From contig CM043949.1 of the NCBI GenBank assembly GCA_014529385.2, forward strand, positions 113,833,477-113,897,476: a DNA stretch of 64,000 bases. The letters run 5' to 3'. This document shows, piece by piece, positions 48,951-62,224 of the stretch (positions are counted from its first letter, which is position 1; each line of letters begins with the position of its first letter). The notes under the pieces are model-generated. The model was not told where the DNA came from. It did not search any database and was given only the letters and a program-made list of their open reading frames with translations. The translations under genes were made by a program, and so were the position numbers. This DNA comes from Adiantum capillus-veneris (lineage: Eukaryota > Streptophyta > Polypodiopsida > Polypodiales > Pteridaceae).

Positions 48951-50126
48951 TAATTTCGTTTTGCATTTTGTGTCAATTTTCAATTTGCATTTCACTTAAA
49001 TGTCACTGTCATTTCATTTCATTTGCATTTTCATTTCAATTTAAAACAAAAAATCCAAAAAATCATTTAAAAAACAAAAAACAAAAGAAAATCCAAGGAA
49101 AGAAAAGAAAAAATAATAAAAAGTACAAAATTATCAAAAAATTAGAGATTCAAATAAGATTAATAGTTCACAAAACTTAGTTAATTAAGAATTCAAACAA
49201 AACTAAAAATTCACAAAAATTCATTAAAGAAATCATAAATGCATTTGTTTTCTTTGTTTGCTTCTTGTACATTTTGTTTTTCTTATTATTTCTTTTTAGC
49301 TGCTCTTGTTCTTTGTTTATTTATTTTTGTTATTATAAAAACAAAAAACAAAAAAATATCGCATCTCTCTTATTTCTATCCCCGCTCATTCCTTTGCTTC
49401 CTACATGCATTACACACCCCGTATCACACCCCCATGCAAGTGCACTTATGCACGATTAGGGAGAGTTATATTAACGACACTTAGAGAGCCAGGATTTGCC
49501 AGATTACGCCTAATTTGATCAATCTTGACCAGATTTGACTCAATTTGACACATTTTACAAAAAAAGCACGCTTTTGCAAGATTGTAAGCTACTTGAGAGC
49601 CTTTTTCATGCATTGTACTATAGTTTGACTTGGTTTAGTCATCTATTACATAGAGTTGCACGATTAGACCCCGATTTTGCACATCGATTAAGATTTGACA
49701 TTGACTTTGTCCACCAGTGAGCTATTTTTGACTTAAATGGTGACTAGGACAAGACCCAAAGAGCTTCACGTGTGCCAGCCATGAGATATTTGTTTTCACA
49801 TTTGCGTAGATCTACTTCTAGAGCATTTTGTGTGGACGCTTCTATATATATATTTAGAGAGAGAGAGGGAGGGAGGCAAAGAGAGAGTAGACAATATAAT
49901 AATAGAAAACAGCTTGGTGAGAACCAAGAAGCTTCATCTTTTGTTTCGTCTTAGAAGCTCTATTATATGTATCTAAATTAAAATTACCACTCTAAAAATA
50001 TATATTTTTGTGAATAACTATGTTCTACTACTTTGTTCCACCCCCGCTTGACTTTCAATTCATTTGCTTCTTTTAAATTCTTTCCTAAAATCCATAGTCA
50101 TCCATACATACTCTATTAATTTCCTT
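48951..50126. other. AT-rich sequence, probable LTR remains of the adjacent gypsy relic
   Basis: Simple AT-rich sequence with repeated TTTCATTTCATTTGCATTTT (49005-49035). A TATATATATTTAGAGAGAG near 49845 could be an LTR promoter. No boundaries were established. Confidence 0.35.
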
Positions 50127-50141
50127 TGTGTGTGTGTGCGC

Positions 50142-50183
<42 letters not shown>
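50127..50183. repeat. (TG)n(AG)n microsatellite
   Basis: Compound tract with a short CGCG interruption. Confidence 0.9.
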
Positions 50184-50187
<4 letters not shown>

Positions 50188-50819
50188 AAAGCATGAAAAG
50201 CAATAGCCTTTGCATATAGATTCTCCTCTTGATATTCTTTGTGGAAGTCTTCCCTTTACAATGAATGAAACAATATATAAACTTACTCATAAATGAGAGT
50301 TTGCATCGTGTAGAAGTGCCTCTCAAATAAATAAACTTATCGATGAATTAAAGTTTGCAATGACAATGTGTTAAAGAAAAGTGTGCCTCAACTTAGCCTT
50401 GAGCCGGTTGAAAAACCAGTTCAACTAATTGAAGGGAGGGGGAGAAGGAGAAAATCTAAGAAAATAGAGTTAAATTACAAAAAATATTGGTTATTTTACA
50501 AAATTTTGCCTTTGGATCTTCCCTAGAAGGGAAGGGTATTTTGTATGTTTGTGAAATTGATTTTACTCGAACACGCTTGGCATCCTGTTTTTAAAGAGAA
50601 ACCAATTTATACACAACCGTTGCCATTCACATCAACAAAATAAAGAAAAAGCTCCAATTATGACATTGACTCTAAAAGCTTTACAAACAACTAGAGCTTC
50701 ACATCGAGACACTAAAGTGAAAACAAAGGTCATATTATACCTAACGTGATAGTGACAATTTGGATGGTGAGAGGATTGCATGACTTTGCAAGCTCTCCTC
50801 TATCATCTATGGCCATTGG

Positions 50820-52265
50820 CCAATATTTGGTTATAGTGTTTTTATCAAGACATCTTTTTCAAGCATTTGCTTGCATGTATTCCAATGGGGTTTTGTACTG
50901 GCCAAAATTGGTGATTGGTGAATTTAACACCTTGGGCATTGCCCTCATGATTGGAGTACTTGCATACGTCCATGTTAATTTGTTATGAGGTGGGAGCAGG
51001 CCCATGCCAAATTTTCAATAAGGTATAGTACAATTTACAAGCCTCGAGTATCAATACAAATTTGTAAATTTACTTGTCCTCTTGCTAAAGGCCTTCATTC
51101 ACTTTGCTAGACAAGTGAAGGTCATTCAATTTTCATTGCTTGACAAGTGTCCCTATTCCCAAGGGGATAAAAAGAAATGATGGTCTTTTGTATCTTTCAT
51201 TTCATTTGTTTTATTATTTTCTATGTTTATTGAATTTATTTTTCTTTATGAAAAAACACTAACCTATTTTTTTGTTTTAAATTTTAATTTTTTAATTTCT
51301 TTTTATTTTTATTTTGTTTCAAAATAATGATGTGTAATGTGCACTTTTCACATTATTTAAGTTGGGGCCCTTCATAATATATAATTTTTTTATTATATAT
51401 GTATAATAGATAATATAATTTTATATTAAATATAACAAAATTTTATGTGATTATATATGAATAATAGATAATACAATTTATATTAAAATACAATAAAATT
51501 CTATGTGATTGTAAGCACGTATTTAAACTTACTCTTTCTCATCTCCTCTTAACTTAGCGGGCCTTCGTGCCTCCACACCTTGTATTTTTTATTGGTTTGT
51601 GTTTTTGTGACCCTCTTCTTAAACTTTCTAATCTACATTTCTAACTAAATCTAGGTTAAGTTAATGTAAAGCTTTCTTACACGGGTGTATTTTTTTTTTT
51701 TCCAAAACTCACAATGGTGAGTAGATTATATCAGCAAAATCATAAAATTACAGATTCCTGTCATGCTCGCCATGAGCCATGCCATCTTCAACTGATCAAT
51801 GATACATCGACTGCTAGGGGAGCCACCCCGACAATAATGGATAGGTCCTCATCATTACTCATTCAAGTCAATCTCTCCACTATGGCCAATAATTCTCTAT
51901 AGTGTTTTATCAGGACAACTTTTTCAAGCATTCACTTGCATTTTCAATGGGGGTTTGGACTGGGCAAAATTGGTGATTGGTGAATTTAACACCTTGGACA
52001 TTTCCCTCATGATTGGAGTACTTGCACACGTCCATGTCAATGAAAAGATGACCTTGGTATTGTTCATAGGTTAATTTGTTATGAGATAGGAATTGGCCCG
52101 TGCCAAATTTTCAATAAGGTATAGTTCACTCGAGTGTATATGAAGTCCTTGTTAACATACAACTTACAAACCTCAAGTATCAATACAAATTTGCAAATCA
52201 ATAGGATTTTGAACAAATTTCTTGTATTTTTTATTGGTTTGTGTTCCCCTGACCCTCTTCTTAAA
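50820..52265. repeat. Direct duplication, ~250-300 bp, ~1.08 kb apart
   Basis: The segment at 50820-51070 recurs at 51899-52200 in the same orientation (shared AAAATTGGTGATTGGTGAAT, TCATGATTGGAGTACTTGCA, CCAAATTTTCAATAAGGTAT). A shorter match (TTTTTATTGGTTTGTGTT, CCCTCTTCTTAAA) at 51584 and 52227 follows. The copies differ by small indels, the second having about 37 extra bases near 52040. No coding content is seen. Confidence 0.8.
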
Positions 52266-53306
52266 GCATTCTACATGTGTACGTGAAGTCTTACCATCAC
52301 CCGAGCGAGCTTTCTCGAGCGAGCTAAAACCCGAGCGAATATCTAAATGGCATGTACCCATGTTGTGTTATGTTTACTCTTGATTTTACATTTCATTTCA
52401 TGTACAAGTGAAAGGTGTTCAGGTGTTGTTTGCCTTTGCAATGTCACACAGCATTGGGCCTCACAAGCATTGATGTTGCACATTGCAACGTGGCTCAACC
52501 TCAGCATCGCGCAAGGTGAGGGACTCATATATAGGCATCACTGCTACAATGTTTCTCTCTACGTATCCTGCACGGTTAGCGGTACGATCTCCATCTCTAG
52601 TTAGTGCTCGTCATGCAGATGGACATCATCGCAATTATGGTAGTACTCAATGATGGCCCGAGTAACTCTCCATTGAGGCTGGGTGTCATGGCCCGAGTAA
52701 GGATGGCCGGTGGCAAAGTTCCTCCTCCACTTATTCACTCTTGGCCTCCTTGTCGCCAACTTTTAGCCCCTCAATAAACTCGCCCACCTCCTTGGGGTGC
52801 CTGACATCTCCTTTTGAGCAGCCTCAAAAGCTTTTTGTAAATGCTTGAGCGTTTTCCACACTCCCAACAAAGAAAATGCAAAACATTTCATCTTTCAACT
52901 CTCCTTCTGCAAAATCAGAGGCATGCCACACCCAAGCCTTGTCACTACCCTCATGTTCCTACAGGCAACTTATAGAAGGGAACAATTGTGTGATTTGCAT
53001 AGATTTCATGACCAATCGAACGTTTTTGGTCTTCTTATGCTGGAGTAGCTTTACTTGCCTCATACCTCTCTCTTTCCACTGGTTGTCGTCCTTATCAAAT
53101 TGGTATAGCTAATTGGCCTTTAGGTCAATGAGAACATTCTCATTCTCCTTGCCAATACTGACAGCAAGGGCATCAACCTTGATGATGCGGCACCTGTGTC
53201 TTTCTCCTCAATTGCAAATCTTGCATCATCACCTTCCTCTGTAGCGGCATTTTCCACGGGCTCTTTCTCTTCGTTGAGTGCTTAGCATCCATTTGGACTG
53301 AAGTGG

Positions 53307-53309
<3 letters not shown>
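52266..53309. other. Unassigned sequence
   Basis: Short ORFs of up to 85 codons without recognisable motifs. I do not support any as a gene. Confidence 0.4.

Positions 53310-53369
<60 letters not shown>
53310..53369. repeat. (AG)n microsatellite
   Basis: Uninterrupted AG tract of about 60 bp. Confidence 0.95.
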
Positions 53370-53372
<3 letters not shown>

Positions 53373-53675
53373 CAACCTACAACGAGGACGGACGAGCTCG
53401 TGGGTGTCAAACTTTGCACCAAGTACTATATAGCAAGGGCGAGAATCAAAGTTTTCCGTATGTCATTACTTGCTGCAAGGACCGCACATCGGGCACACAA
53501 CCCTCCAAAAAAAGTAGGTATATTCAAACTTTTTGAGGTGTTACATTTTGGGGAATGTGTTGTTTTGGTCCAGTGTAAAGAAAAAATCATTTTTCCAAAC
53601 ATACAAAATTCCCTTTCTTGAATTTTCCAAGAGGAAATCTTAGAAAATTAGTTTTATTTTTCGGGTTTTACACTA

Positions 53676-53811
53676 ATTTTCTCTATTTTGGGGCGGAATT
53701 TCTCCCTTTTCCTTGCCTTCAACCGACATTTTTGAAAATTTCTCTATTTTAAGGCATAATTTCTCCCTTTTCCTTGCCTTCAATTGGCATTTTTGAAGTT
53801 GGAAACGTATT
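53676..53811. repeat. ~66-bp tandem duplication
   Basis: Two units containing AATTTCTCCCTTTTCCTTGC and GCCTTCAA..GGCATTTTTGAA, with a few differences. Confidence 0.85.
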
Positions 53812-53869
53812 ATGCTGAGACATATTTTTCTCGAACACTGCTTTGGGAAAAAAAAATAAAGTCTTGTCA

Positions 53870-55168
53870 AGTTTTATAAAAACAGTTTTTGGGAGACTTT
53901 GTTCGACCGCGTGCCGGCGCGCGCTCCTTGTAGTAGGAAAAGTTATCGTCGTCGTCGACTCTCTTCATCCTACAGTTGCCCTCTCCGCCTTCTACCCTCC
54001 TTGCCTCCTCCTGTCATACACCACCCTTTGCAACAATAAGCCATGCCGTGATGCCGCATTTTTAATATCTGCAAGCTCGTCGCCGAAAGCTGTGCGTGTT
54101 GCACTCCTGCTGCGAGGCGCCAATCTGCAGCACTCCATTTGAGCTCTAAGCTCTCACAGTCAAGCAGAGAAGAGCCTTGCATCCAAGTCTCGCAACCTGC
54201 CTCCCAACCCACTACATACTTCCCCCTCCCTTCCTGCACGCCTATCGACCTACCTCCCAAGCCATTGCATGCTTCACCCTTCCTGCTATTGTGATTCCAC
54301 TGAGCTCCCATCTCCGTCTCCTTCCCGCCCTAAGGAAAAAACACAGACGCGCGCGCACACAGATTGTAGATGGATGTGTGAGAACAAGGTCGCAAGGGAG
54401 TCGGACTTTTGATGCAAGGGAGATAGCAATCTAGAATCTCTCTCTGTCTCTCTCTCTTGACACTAAGCTTACTGATTTGAACGATGTTGTCTCTCTCTCT
54501 CTCTCTCTACCATGAGAGAGAGCCTAGAGGTGTTGCCGATTGGATACGCAGACTATAGTGAAGAAGGGGAGGATACAGGATGGTGACTTGGGGGCACGTG
54601 GGTAATCTGGCAAAGCTAGCGACTGAGGATATGAAGCATGGTGGCATGTGCCATATGTTGGACGCGATGTGCAGCAAGGTTGCAAGTGGCTTGCGATGAG
54701 TTTTTCTTTAAGTGAGTTCGTACTATGCAGCAGCTATGGCTTTGCATAGCCTAGCTCTGGAGTCCAACGAGCCTTTCCGTGGCGTAAGGTATCAAGATCG
54801 AAGTCCATTGCTGCAGGGGAGCTCTGCATCAATTCAACCATGCAATTGGAATTTATCAAGATTTTGTGTAATAAAAACGGATGGACTGAGGGTATGTCCA
54901 ATAGGTCTTGTCCCCTTAATATTCCAAAAGTTGTACTACTTGAGTGTGACTACGATACAAAAATATCTACTTAGTCAAAAATGCCAGTTGAGGGTAAGTG
55001 TAAAAGGCCTCAAAATAAACCTAATTTTCTAAAGTTTTCTCTTGCTAAATTCACGGTAGGGAATTTTGTATGTTTGGAAAAATGATTTTTCTCGAACACT
55101 GATATGGAGAAAGGCATATCCTTTGCAACTAGTCATGGGTTCTGTCGCTCTGCATACATCGACGAGCG

Positions 55169-55171
<3 letters not shown>
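53870..55171. other. Unassigned, somewhat GC-richer sequence
   Basis: No recognisable protein family. The C/T-rich stretch at about 53.95-54.35 kb gives proline/serine-like ORFs on both strands but shows no motifs. Confidence 0.35.

Positions 55172-55241
<70 letters not shown>
55172..55241. repeat. (GA)n microsatellite
   Basis: About 70 bp, uninterrupted. Confidence 0.95.
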
Positions 55242-55245
<4 letters not shown>

Positions 55246-55526
55246 ATATAAAATGTAGGCGTCGGGACAAACGTGGACCATGCATGAGTGGCTATATAAA
55301 TTGTGGGCACCAGGAGCAAGTGACACGTTGATCTTCACAAAGGCATATGTACAAGATTCTGCCTTTTGACGGTTTTCATTGAATTGTCAGAACATATTCC
55401 GCAACATTTAGAAAAAATTGCTTTTTCCCTAAGATTCTTTGGAATCTAAGATGCAAACCACTTTACCACTCTACCTCCTGAATGGAATCACATCATGAGA
55501 TTTCTACTCACCTTGTTGTGCCTTAT

Positions 55527-55635
<109 letters not shown>

Positions 55636-55804
55636 CACGGGAAGTCCTTGAAGCAAAAAATGCCGCTTGAGAGCAAGAGGAGAAGGAAAAGTCCCGCTTA
55701 GATTTTTACAAAACTAGTGAAAAATTATCGCGATGGAAAAAATGGGTTTGCAAAGTGAAGAGATGAATATGCTAAATATAAGGGAGAAAGTTGTGAAGAA
55801 GAAG

Positions 55805-55895
55805 AGGCTAATCTTTGAGGAGGTAAGTGTGATATTGGAGGAGGATAGCTAATCTTTGTGGATGTAAGTGTGGTATTGGAGGAGGATAGCTATAA
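55805..55895. repeat. ~47-bp tandem duplication
   Basis: GCTAATCTTTG.GGA.GTAAG followed by ATTGGAGGAGGATAGCTA occurs twice in a row. Confidence 0.85.
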
Positions 55896-56549
55896 GCATG
55901 AGTCTGTTACAGTCATTGAACCCATTGGTGGGAGAGGATATGCATCTACACATAGGGATACACAGAATTTTGGCCCAAAGTACAGGTTGCAACAAAGACG
56001 GTATGGGCAAGTAGAAGAATTGAACCATGTATGTATGATTCATTAATGATGGCTCACATGATATTATGCATGGGGTTGCCGCACCATGTTTTTCGGGCTG
56101 CAAAAAATACCCCGCATCCTGGTTGAACCTTAGGGGGGTTGTGCCAGGGTTATATTGGGTTTTTTATTTACTTTGCTACACTACCCTCTATAGAGTAATG
56201 ATTGATGTCTTGATCAAGTCTTTTTCATTGTATACGCTCGCTCGGTTTCTTGTGAGCTCGGAAGTACTCACTCGAGGATTGGGATTCCTCGTGTACGTGT
56301 AATCCTAATGCAAGAAGTATTAGAAAAGGTTTTATTTCTCTGCATATTGTAATGTATGCTGGTTGCTATTTATATTAGTACAGTATAAACTAGATACAAT
56401 ATAGCACTTGGTACTTGAGGTTTTTCCAAAATATGAGATTTTGTAGGTTTTGATGCCTTTCAAAAAAAACATGGTAATAAGTACTACTTCTTTTTATATT
56501 TTTGCAAAACTCACTCAATAGAGTGAGGAGAATTACATTAAATAAACTT

Positions 56550-58000
56550 GCTTACAACCATGCTCAACTCGAGCCATGGGGATTCTTATGTGTAAATGTT
56601 TTTCGGCAAGCTAAAAGGAAATGGTAATAAATATTCTTCTTGCATGCATAAGTGTTTTTTGGCATGCTAAAACATGTTGTAGAGGAGACGGGAGAAAGGT
56701 GTACAGATGTCCTATGGAAAAATAACACAAAGGACACAACTCCATGGTAGTGGGGGAAATGGGCATGGGTGGCATGACCCAAGGACCAAGGTGGCATTGG
56801 AATCTTGGACACTGCAAAGCCATGTGTGCAAAGATTGTAGTCGCCTTAATTAATATGTCAAGAATGGGCTATCATGGTTTGGGATATGATGGATAAAGCT
56901 CGAATTTTCTCACAAGGAGGCATATGGAAGGAGGCTAAAGTGCAAGACAAAATTCTTGCTCTGAGTTGGACCTTTCTAAAGCTCGGGGGTTGCACGCAGG
57001 AGATTCTAAGAAAGTGCACCAAAGCGGCATCATCTTTGGAACGAGGGGATAACTTTAGGTGCTCCATCGTGCATAGGTTCCCTTGGCTCTCCAAGTTGGG
57101 AGGAGGACCCTTGAATACCTTTTGAAGAGACATTGCTAGGAAGGTGAATAGCAAAGGAGTGTCCAAGCTGGAACACTTCTAGGATGACAAAAACTGTTAC
57201 TTGGAAAGATGTGGAGAAGATGGTGGTGTAGTATAATTTGAATCTGAATGAGAATTTCTTGATCAGTAGAGGTGCAAAATCTTTTTGCAATTGTCCAACG
57301 TCTATCGTCAAGATGGAGCTCGATTGGAAAGCTTGGCATTGGCCCAAGGACATAATGTTTGCACTTCGCAAAACACTAGGAACATATAACAAGAGTTATA
57401 AAGCAGATTGATTACTCACTCAGCAAGTTATGGAAGGTGAATTGGCTAGAAAAACATGGTTGAGGAGTATATTTGGGAGGCAAAGTGGCAAAGCTTGATG
57501 AAGGTATTCATGTGGAAGGTGTTGTGGGGGGACTATCCCAATCGGGAGTAAGATACTTGCTAGAGGGATTGGCTTAGACACTTGCTCTGGGTGCAAAGCA
57601 GCTTTAAAAGATCCCCTGCATCTATTTAAATATTACTCCGCCTCGAGAGGGATTTCCACCAAAGTATTCAAATAGGTGTAGAGGATGTGGAAGATAATCA
57701 GGGATTTTAGAACCAAACGATCCTCATTTGCACACAAATAACCAGATTCTACTATTTAAAGGAAGTTTAGAAATCTTGAAACCTTTGGGTCTTTGAGAAA
57801 AAAATATGTAATAGCTCATTTCCAAGATATTGTGCAAGAAAACATTGAACTTATATATGTATAAGGTCAACTAAGTAGGCCAAAGAATGGAAACATGCAC
57901 TATGATGCATTGACTACTCGACTGTTGCCTGCTAAGGGAGAAATGAGCGATTGGTCATCGGCTGGACCTACACGAGAAGGAAGCAAAAGGGTCACTCATG
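56550..58000 (+). pseudogene. LINE ORF2 C-terminal relic
   Basis: A plus-strand frame from 56874 includes LSWTFLKLGGCTQEILRKCT and later, with frame changes, ARKTWLRSIFGRQSG. The zf-RVT-type end KVFMWKVLWGDYPN, LARGIGLDTCSGCKAALKDP and LHLF..YSASRG lies at about 57.49-57.65 kb. It parallels the minus-strand relic at 1.08-1.34 kb nearly residue for residue, so both are copies of one LINE family. Stops and shifts are common and no reverse transcriptase is retained. Confidence 0.6.
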
Positions 58001-58331
58001 TTTAAACTGAATAGACCTTTTTAGAAAAGTTGTCCCCTCAAGGCACATGTAGTGCTTGAGGTTCATTGTACATCCTTTGCTTGAGTTAATATAGCATCTC
58101 CACTCACAAGTTCACAAGTATGAGTATGGAAAAATATAAAGGGTGTACAAATGTCTTTGTGCATTTGTTTTAGTGGTGTACGAGTCCTTTCTTTAAAAAG
58201 CCACATGTACCTTTACATTTTGTTATTTGCTTTCTAAAACAAGCTTTAAAAAAGAAGAAAGTTAAAAAAAGTGGCTTTCATAGGGTTATACATCTTTGGC
58301 GCATGTGTATGAGAGGGGAGCATCCTTTTGT

Positions 58332-58353
58332 GGGGGGGGGGGGGGGGGGGGGG
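58332..58353. repeat. Homopolymer G22
   Basis: Twenty-two consecutive G residues; the third long G/C homopolymer in the window. Confidence 0.9.
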
Positions 58354-59290
58354 TGTTTGGTGGTGATGGCACATGGTTGGGCAGCTCCTTGAAATGTTGG
58401 CAATGACATCATCCTCTCTCTGCAAGAGAAATCAGCTCCTCTACATGTGGTGTGAAGCAAGTGGTTGATGTTGGGATGAGATTCCTTAAAGGGACTGGCC
58501 CTGATTGGTGGTGCACGAGCTTGCCAAGAGGTTACAGGGCTTTCCACAAACCAGCCTACACTCCTTGCCATGGTGTGAGTCTTTTCCAGGATGTGGCTTG
58601 AAAAAATCTTGCAGAAGGGCTGCTCACGCATGGCATTATTGATGTGTTCAAGTCTCCAATTTTAGTGTTGGTGTTGGAAGATCGGCTCAACTCTTGATGG
58701 CTTTATATATGGATACTTTCCATTCTGGATACTCTTTGGCCCATGGGTGGTTGAGGTATTGGTGGGCCCGATTTGGTGTATGGATGGTTTGCTAGCCCTT
58801 TGCTAGCTTGGACTTTGGTGATTGATGAATGGCTACTGAGTGCATGTCGGACATGGTGGGGCAAGGTGGTAGATTGCCTACCATGAAGGCATCCACATGC
58901 AGGTCCCTTGTGTAAGGGTGGCTCTCTATAAAGCCATGCTCCTTGTTTTCTATGGTCAAGATGGCTCCTTTTGTAGTCGGACATGTCCAAGTGATGCACC
59001 CATGGCTTGTTTTGAGCATGAACTAGTTGTAATTCTTTTTGCTTCAATTCTATCTACTAACTCACTTCTATGACTATTGCAAACAAGGTGAAGAATCACG
59101 ATGACCTATGAAGGAAATGTAATGCAAAAGTAGATGTGGATTGTGTTTGTAAAATTATTTTTCCACAACAAATATTTTGAAAGATTGGAGAAAGAGAGTA
59201 TAAATTATAAAGGGAATATTAGATATATGACAAAAGGTGACTAACATGTTATGTTATTTCAGTGGAGTAAACATGGAGATGTTACTTGTT
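58354..59290. other. Unassigned sequence
   Basis: Minus-strand ORFs of 117 and 114 codons (58278-58631, 58703-59047) lack motifs and have no splice or neighbour support. Not accepted as genes. Confidence 0.4.
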
Positions 59291-59294
59291 GACC

Positions 59295-59454
59295 AAATTT
59301 GGCCAAGGTTGGAAGTTTAGTTTGTTACTTTTTGAAATAAATGTTAAACCAATGTGATTATTTCAATATAGGATGAATTTGGCTCAGGTTGGAAGTTTAG
59401 TTTGCTACTTTTTGAAATAAATGTTAAACCAATGTGATTATTTCAATATAGGCT
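59295..59454. repeat. 80-bp tandem duplication
   Basis: Two copies containing GGTTGGAAGTTTAGTTTG and AAATGTTAAACCAATGTGAT, differing at a few bases. Confidence 0.9.
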
Positions 59455-60260
59455 GAATTTTAGAGTTAATATCGACATTAAATGACATTGATGTATGATC
59501 AAATAATATAGATAATTGGATTATAGAAACATCTTGAAAGAATGATGGGCTTAAGAAATTGTGTAAAAATTTAAATTAATAATAATAGTATTTCATAAAA
59601 ATGATACTAATTAATGCCATTTTTTTCTTGCAGCATTCTTTTGATCAAGTGTTACTTGTGACATGCATACATGAATTTTTTTCTCTGAAATGTATTTGAT
59701 CAGTACTGGGAATGTCAAAACCAAATCTCTAATAATAATATATGCTGCGCTAAAGTAACAATGTGACATTTGCATATTAAAACCAAAAGTTGAAAAAAAA
59801 ATCTTAGTTATGAAGAGATTCTTTCATTTAAGGACAATTTACAAATTTTAGTTATAAATTGTCTGTAAATGAAATAATAATTTACAATAAAAAAGTATGT
59901 ATTAAATCAAAAGGTTGGAATGGAAGTCATTAGATCCTTAAATTAAAGGACTCATTTTCAAATTGAACAAAGACAAAAAACCAAAAAAGAAGGAAATCAA
60001 GTGAGCATTAAAGCAAGGACTAAGTTACAATGATGGAAAGACCATTTACATCATAAAAAGAAGATCTAGTCTTTATAAACTAGTATGTGACCCGCGCGTT
60101 GCTGCAGCGGTCAAGGAAACATGGCATGTATTCTCATAGGGCTATCTTATGTTCCAATTAGAACACTATCAATACTCTCTTTCTACATGTATAGTCTATT
60201 GTATTTCTAAAAATGATGCATGACACAATCTCTTGATAGATTTTAACAAACATGAATAAA

Positions 60261-60386
60261 TGTAAGATGCTAGAGATTAAGCATTCTTTTGAAACCAAGC
60301 TTGGGAGATTCTCTTGAACATTATCTTTCATGAGGTGCTAGCCTTTGTTCAACAAACTTAGGAATGCACTCCTTCTATTGGGGTGG

Positions 60387-60432
<46 letters not shown>

Positions 60433-60569
60433 CTCCTTTTGGTCTATATGTAAGATGATGCAAAGCATACTTTAAAACAAAGCTTGGGAGCTTCTCATTA
60501 ACATTATCTTTCATGAGGTGCTAGCCTTTGTTTAACAAACTTAGGAGTGCTCTCCTTCTATTGGGGTGG

Positions 60570-60615
<46 letters not shown>

Positions 60616-60635
60616 CTCCTTTTGGTTTATCTTGA
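60261..60635. repeat. 188-bp tandem duplication, each copy with a GA tract
   Basis: Copies at 60261-60448 and 60449-60635 share CTTTCATGAGGTGCTAGCCT and CTTCTATTGGGGTGGGTAG, each followed by an AG microsatellite (60390-60430 and 60572-60613) and TCCTCCTTTTGGT. Confidence 0.9.
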
Positions 60636-61836
60636 TCTAGCAATGCTATCAAACTTGATGATAGAGATTAGATAAGTTAGCTAAGAGATGAATGCTAACA
60701 GAAGTCAATGTTGCTTCTATCCTTGCGTCTTTCTTATGAGCAAGACATGGTAGTAGTGCACATCATAACAACCTATATAATAAGAAGGATGTCTTTTTCT
60801 TGGTCTACCTAGGGTTGACAAAAGTGCTACCAAATCAAGAAGTACAAACTGGGTAAGCTAGCAAGTTTTTAAAGATGAGGACCAAAGACTGCTACATTGT
60901 GTAAGAAAAGGTTAGGGCTCATAGTTTCCAATGTACTAAGAAAGTTTCAAGTTTCAAAGAGATGTTTTGGCTTTCTATTAATGTTAAGAATGTGATTGAC
61001 CTTTCCATCTATGTTTCTCTCTAGATGACATGCTTACATCTCTATCTATGTTTTCTGCACAAGCATAGTAATGGCTGAAATCAACGCCTAATCACAATAA
61101 TGCATAATACAATAAGGTTCACACTATTTGTTCATTTACACTTTCATGTCATTTGCATCTTTAAATGTGATAGAACTGAAAATAGAACAATGTTGCTTAG
61201 TTGATTATTTTTGTAAGAGTTTTGGCCATTATGTTAAACTGAAGCATGTGGTGCAAAATGAAGTCGATGACTTGAAATCATGCATGCCATTGATCTTTCT
61301 CTCCCTCTCTCCCCGAATCACAAAAGCATGTTCCTCTTTGTGAGAGCATATTGTATTCAACCATCTACATGCTTGAGACTATTCCCTTATGCACCATCTA
61401 CATGCTTGAAACTATTCCCTTATGCACCATCTATATCATACCAACCATTTGGCTCTCCTTAGCTCCTGCTCCCTTACATGTGAGACCAAACATTGAGGCA
61501 ATGTAGGAGAGCATCTTTTTGTATGCACATTATATCCTTTGAAAATTTAAGAGTACGAAGATCATACCCTACTATAGTGTTCAGATTTTGATCATATCAA
61601 ATTTATTTTCTTACATTTTAGCATGTATCACGACCTACATTTCTTTCTCTCCTAGAAACTTCATGGACTCAATTTGTTAGTTGCCACCATAGTAGAGGAG
61701 CATTTTCTTTATGGAAACTTTAAAGATGCCACCAATAAAGAAGATGCCACCATTGACATCAATAAAGAAATTATAGAATATTCTAACATCATAGAAAAAA
61801 CCTCAAATTATTACAAAGATTTGAAGCATCTAATAA
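60636..61836. other. Unassigned sequence
   Basis: No gene recognised. A short repeat CATCTACATGCTTGA.ACTAT near 61361 and 61399 is visible. Confidence 0.4.
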
Positions 61837-61866
61837 AATTGGAATGATACACGAATGATACACATT

Positions 61867-61947
<81 letters not shown>

Positions 61948-62083
61948 GTTGAGTTCAAGACTCTATGAATAGAAATTAAGTTTGTTTTTAAGCGCGCACA
62001 CACACATACATATATACATATGCATGTGTCTATGTATATATATATAAATAAAATTGGAATGATATAGAAATGATACACATAAG

Positions 62084-62123
<40 letters not shown>

Positions 62124-62125
62124 TG

Positions 62126-62156
<31 letters not shown>

Positions 62157-62214
62157 GCTTGAGTTCAAGACTCTATGAATAGATATTTCAATGAAATTAT
62201 GGTTGTTTTTAAGA
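61837..62214. repeat. Duplicated unit with (TC)n(CA)n microsatellites
   Basis: Copies at about 61837-61993 and 62049-62214 share AAAATTGGAATGATA, a TC/CA tract and GAGTTCAAGACTCTATGAAT, then GTTTTTAAG. Microsatellite lengths differ, and TA-rich steps lie between them. Confidence 0.85.
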
Positions 62215-62224
62215 TGTAAAGCTC

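Noticed and set aside
57030-57392. 120-codon minus-strand ORF
   Set aside because: It is antisense to the LINE relic, whose plus-strand frame has the recognisable motifs.
58278-59047. Two minus-strand ORFs of 114-117 codons as genes
   Set aside because: No motifs, no splice context, and one crosses a G22 homopolymer.
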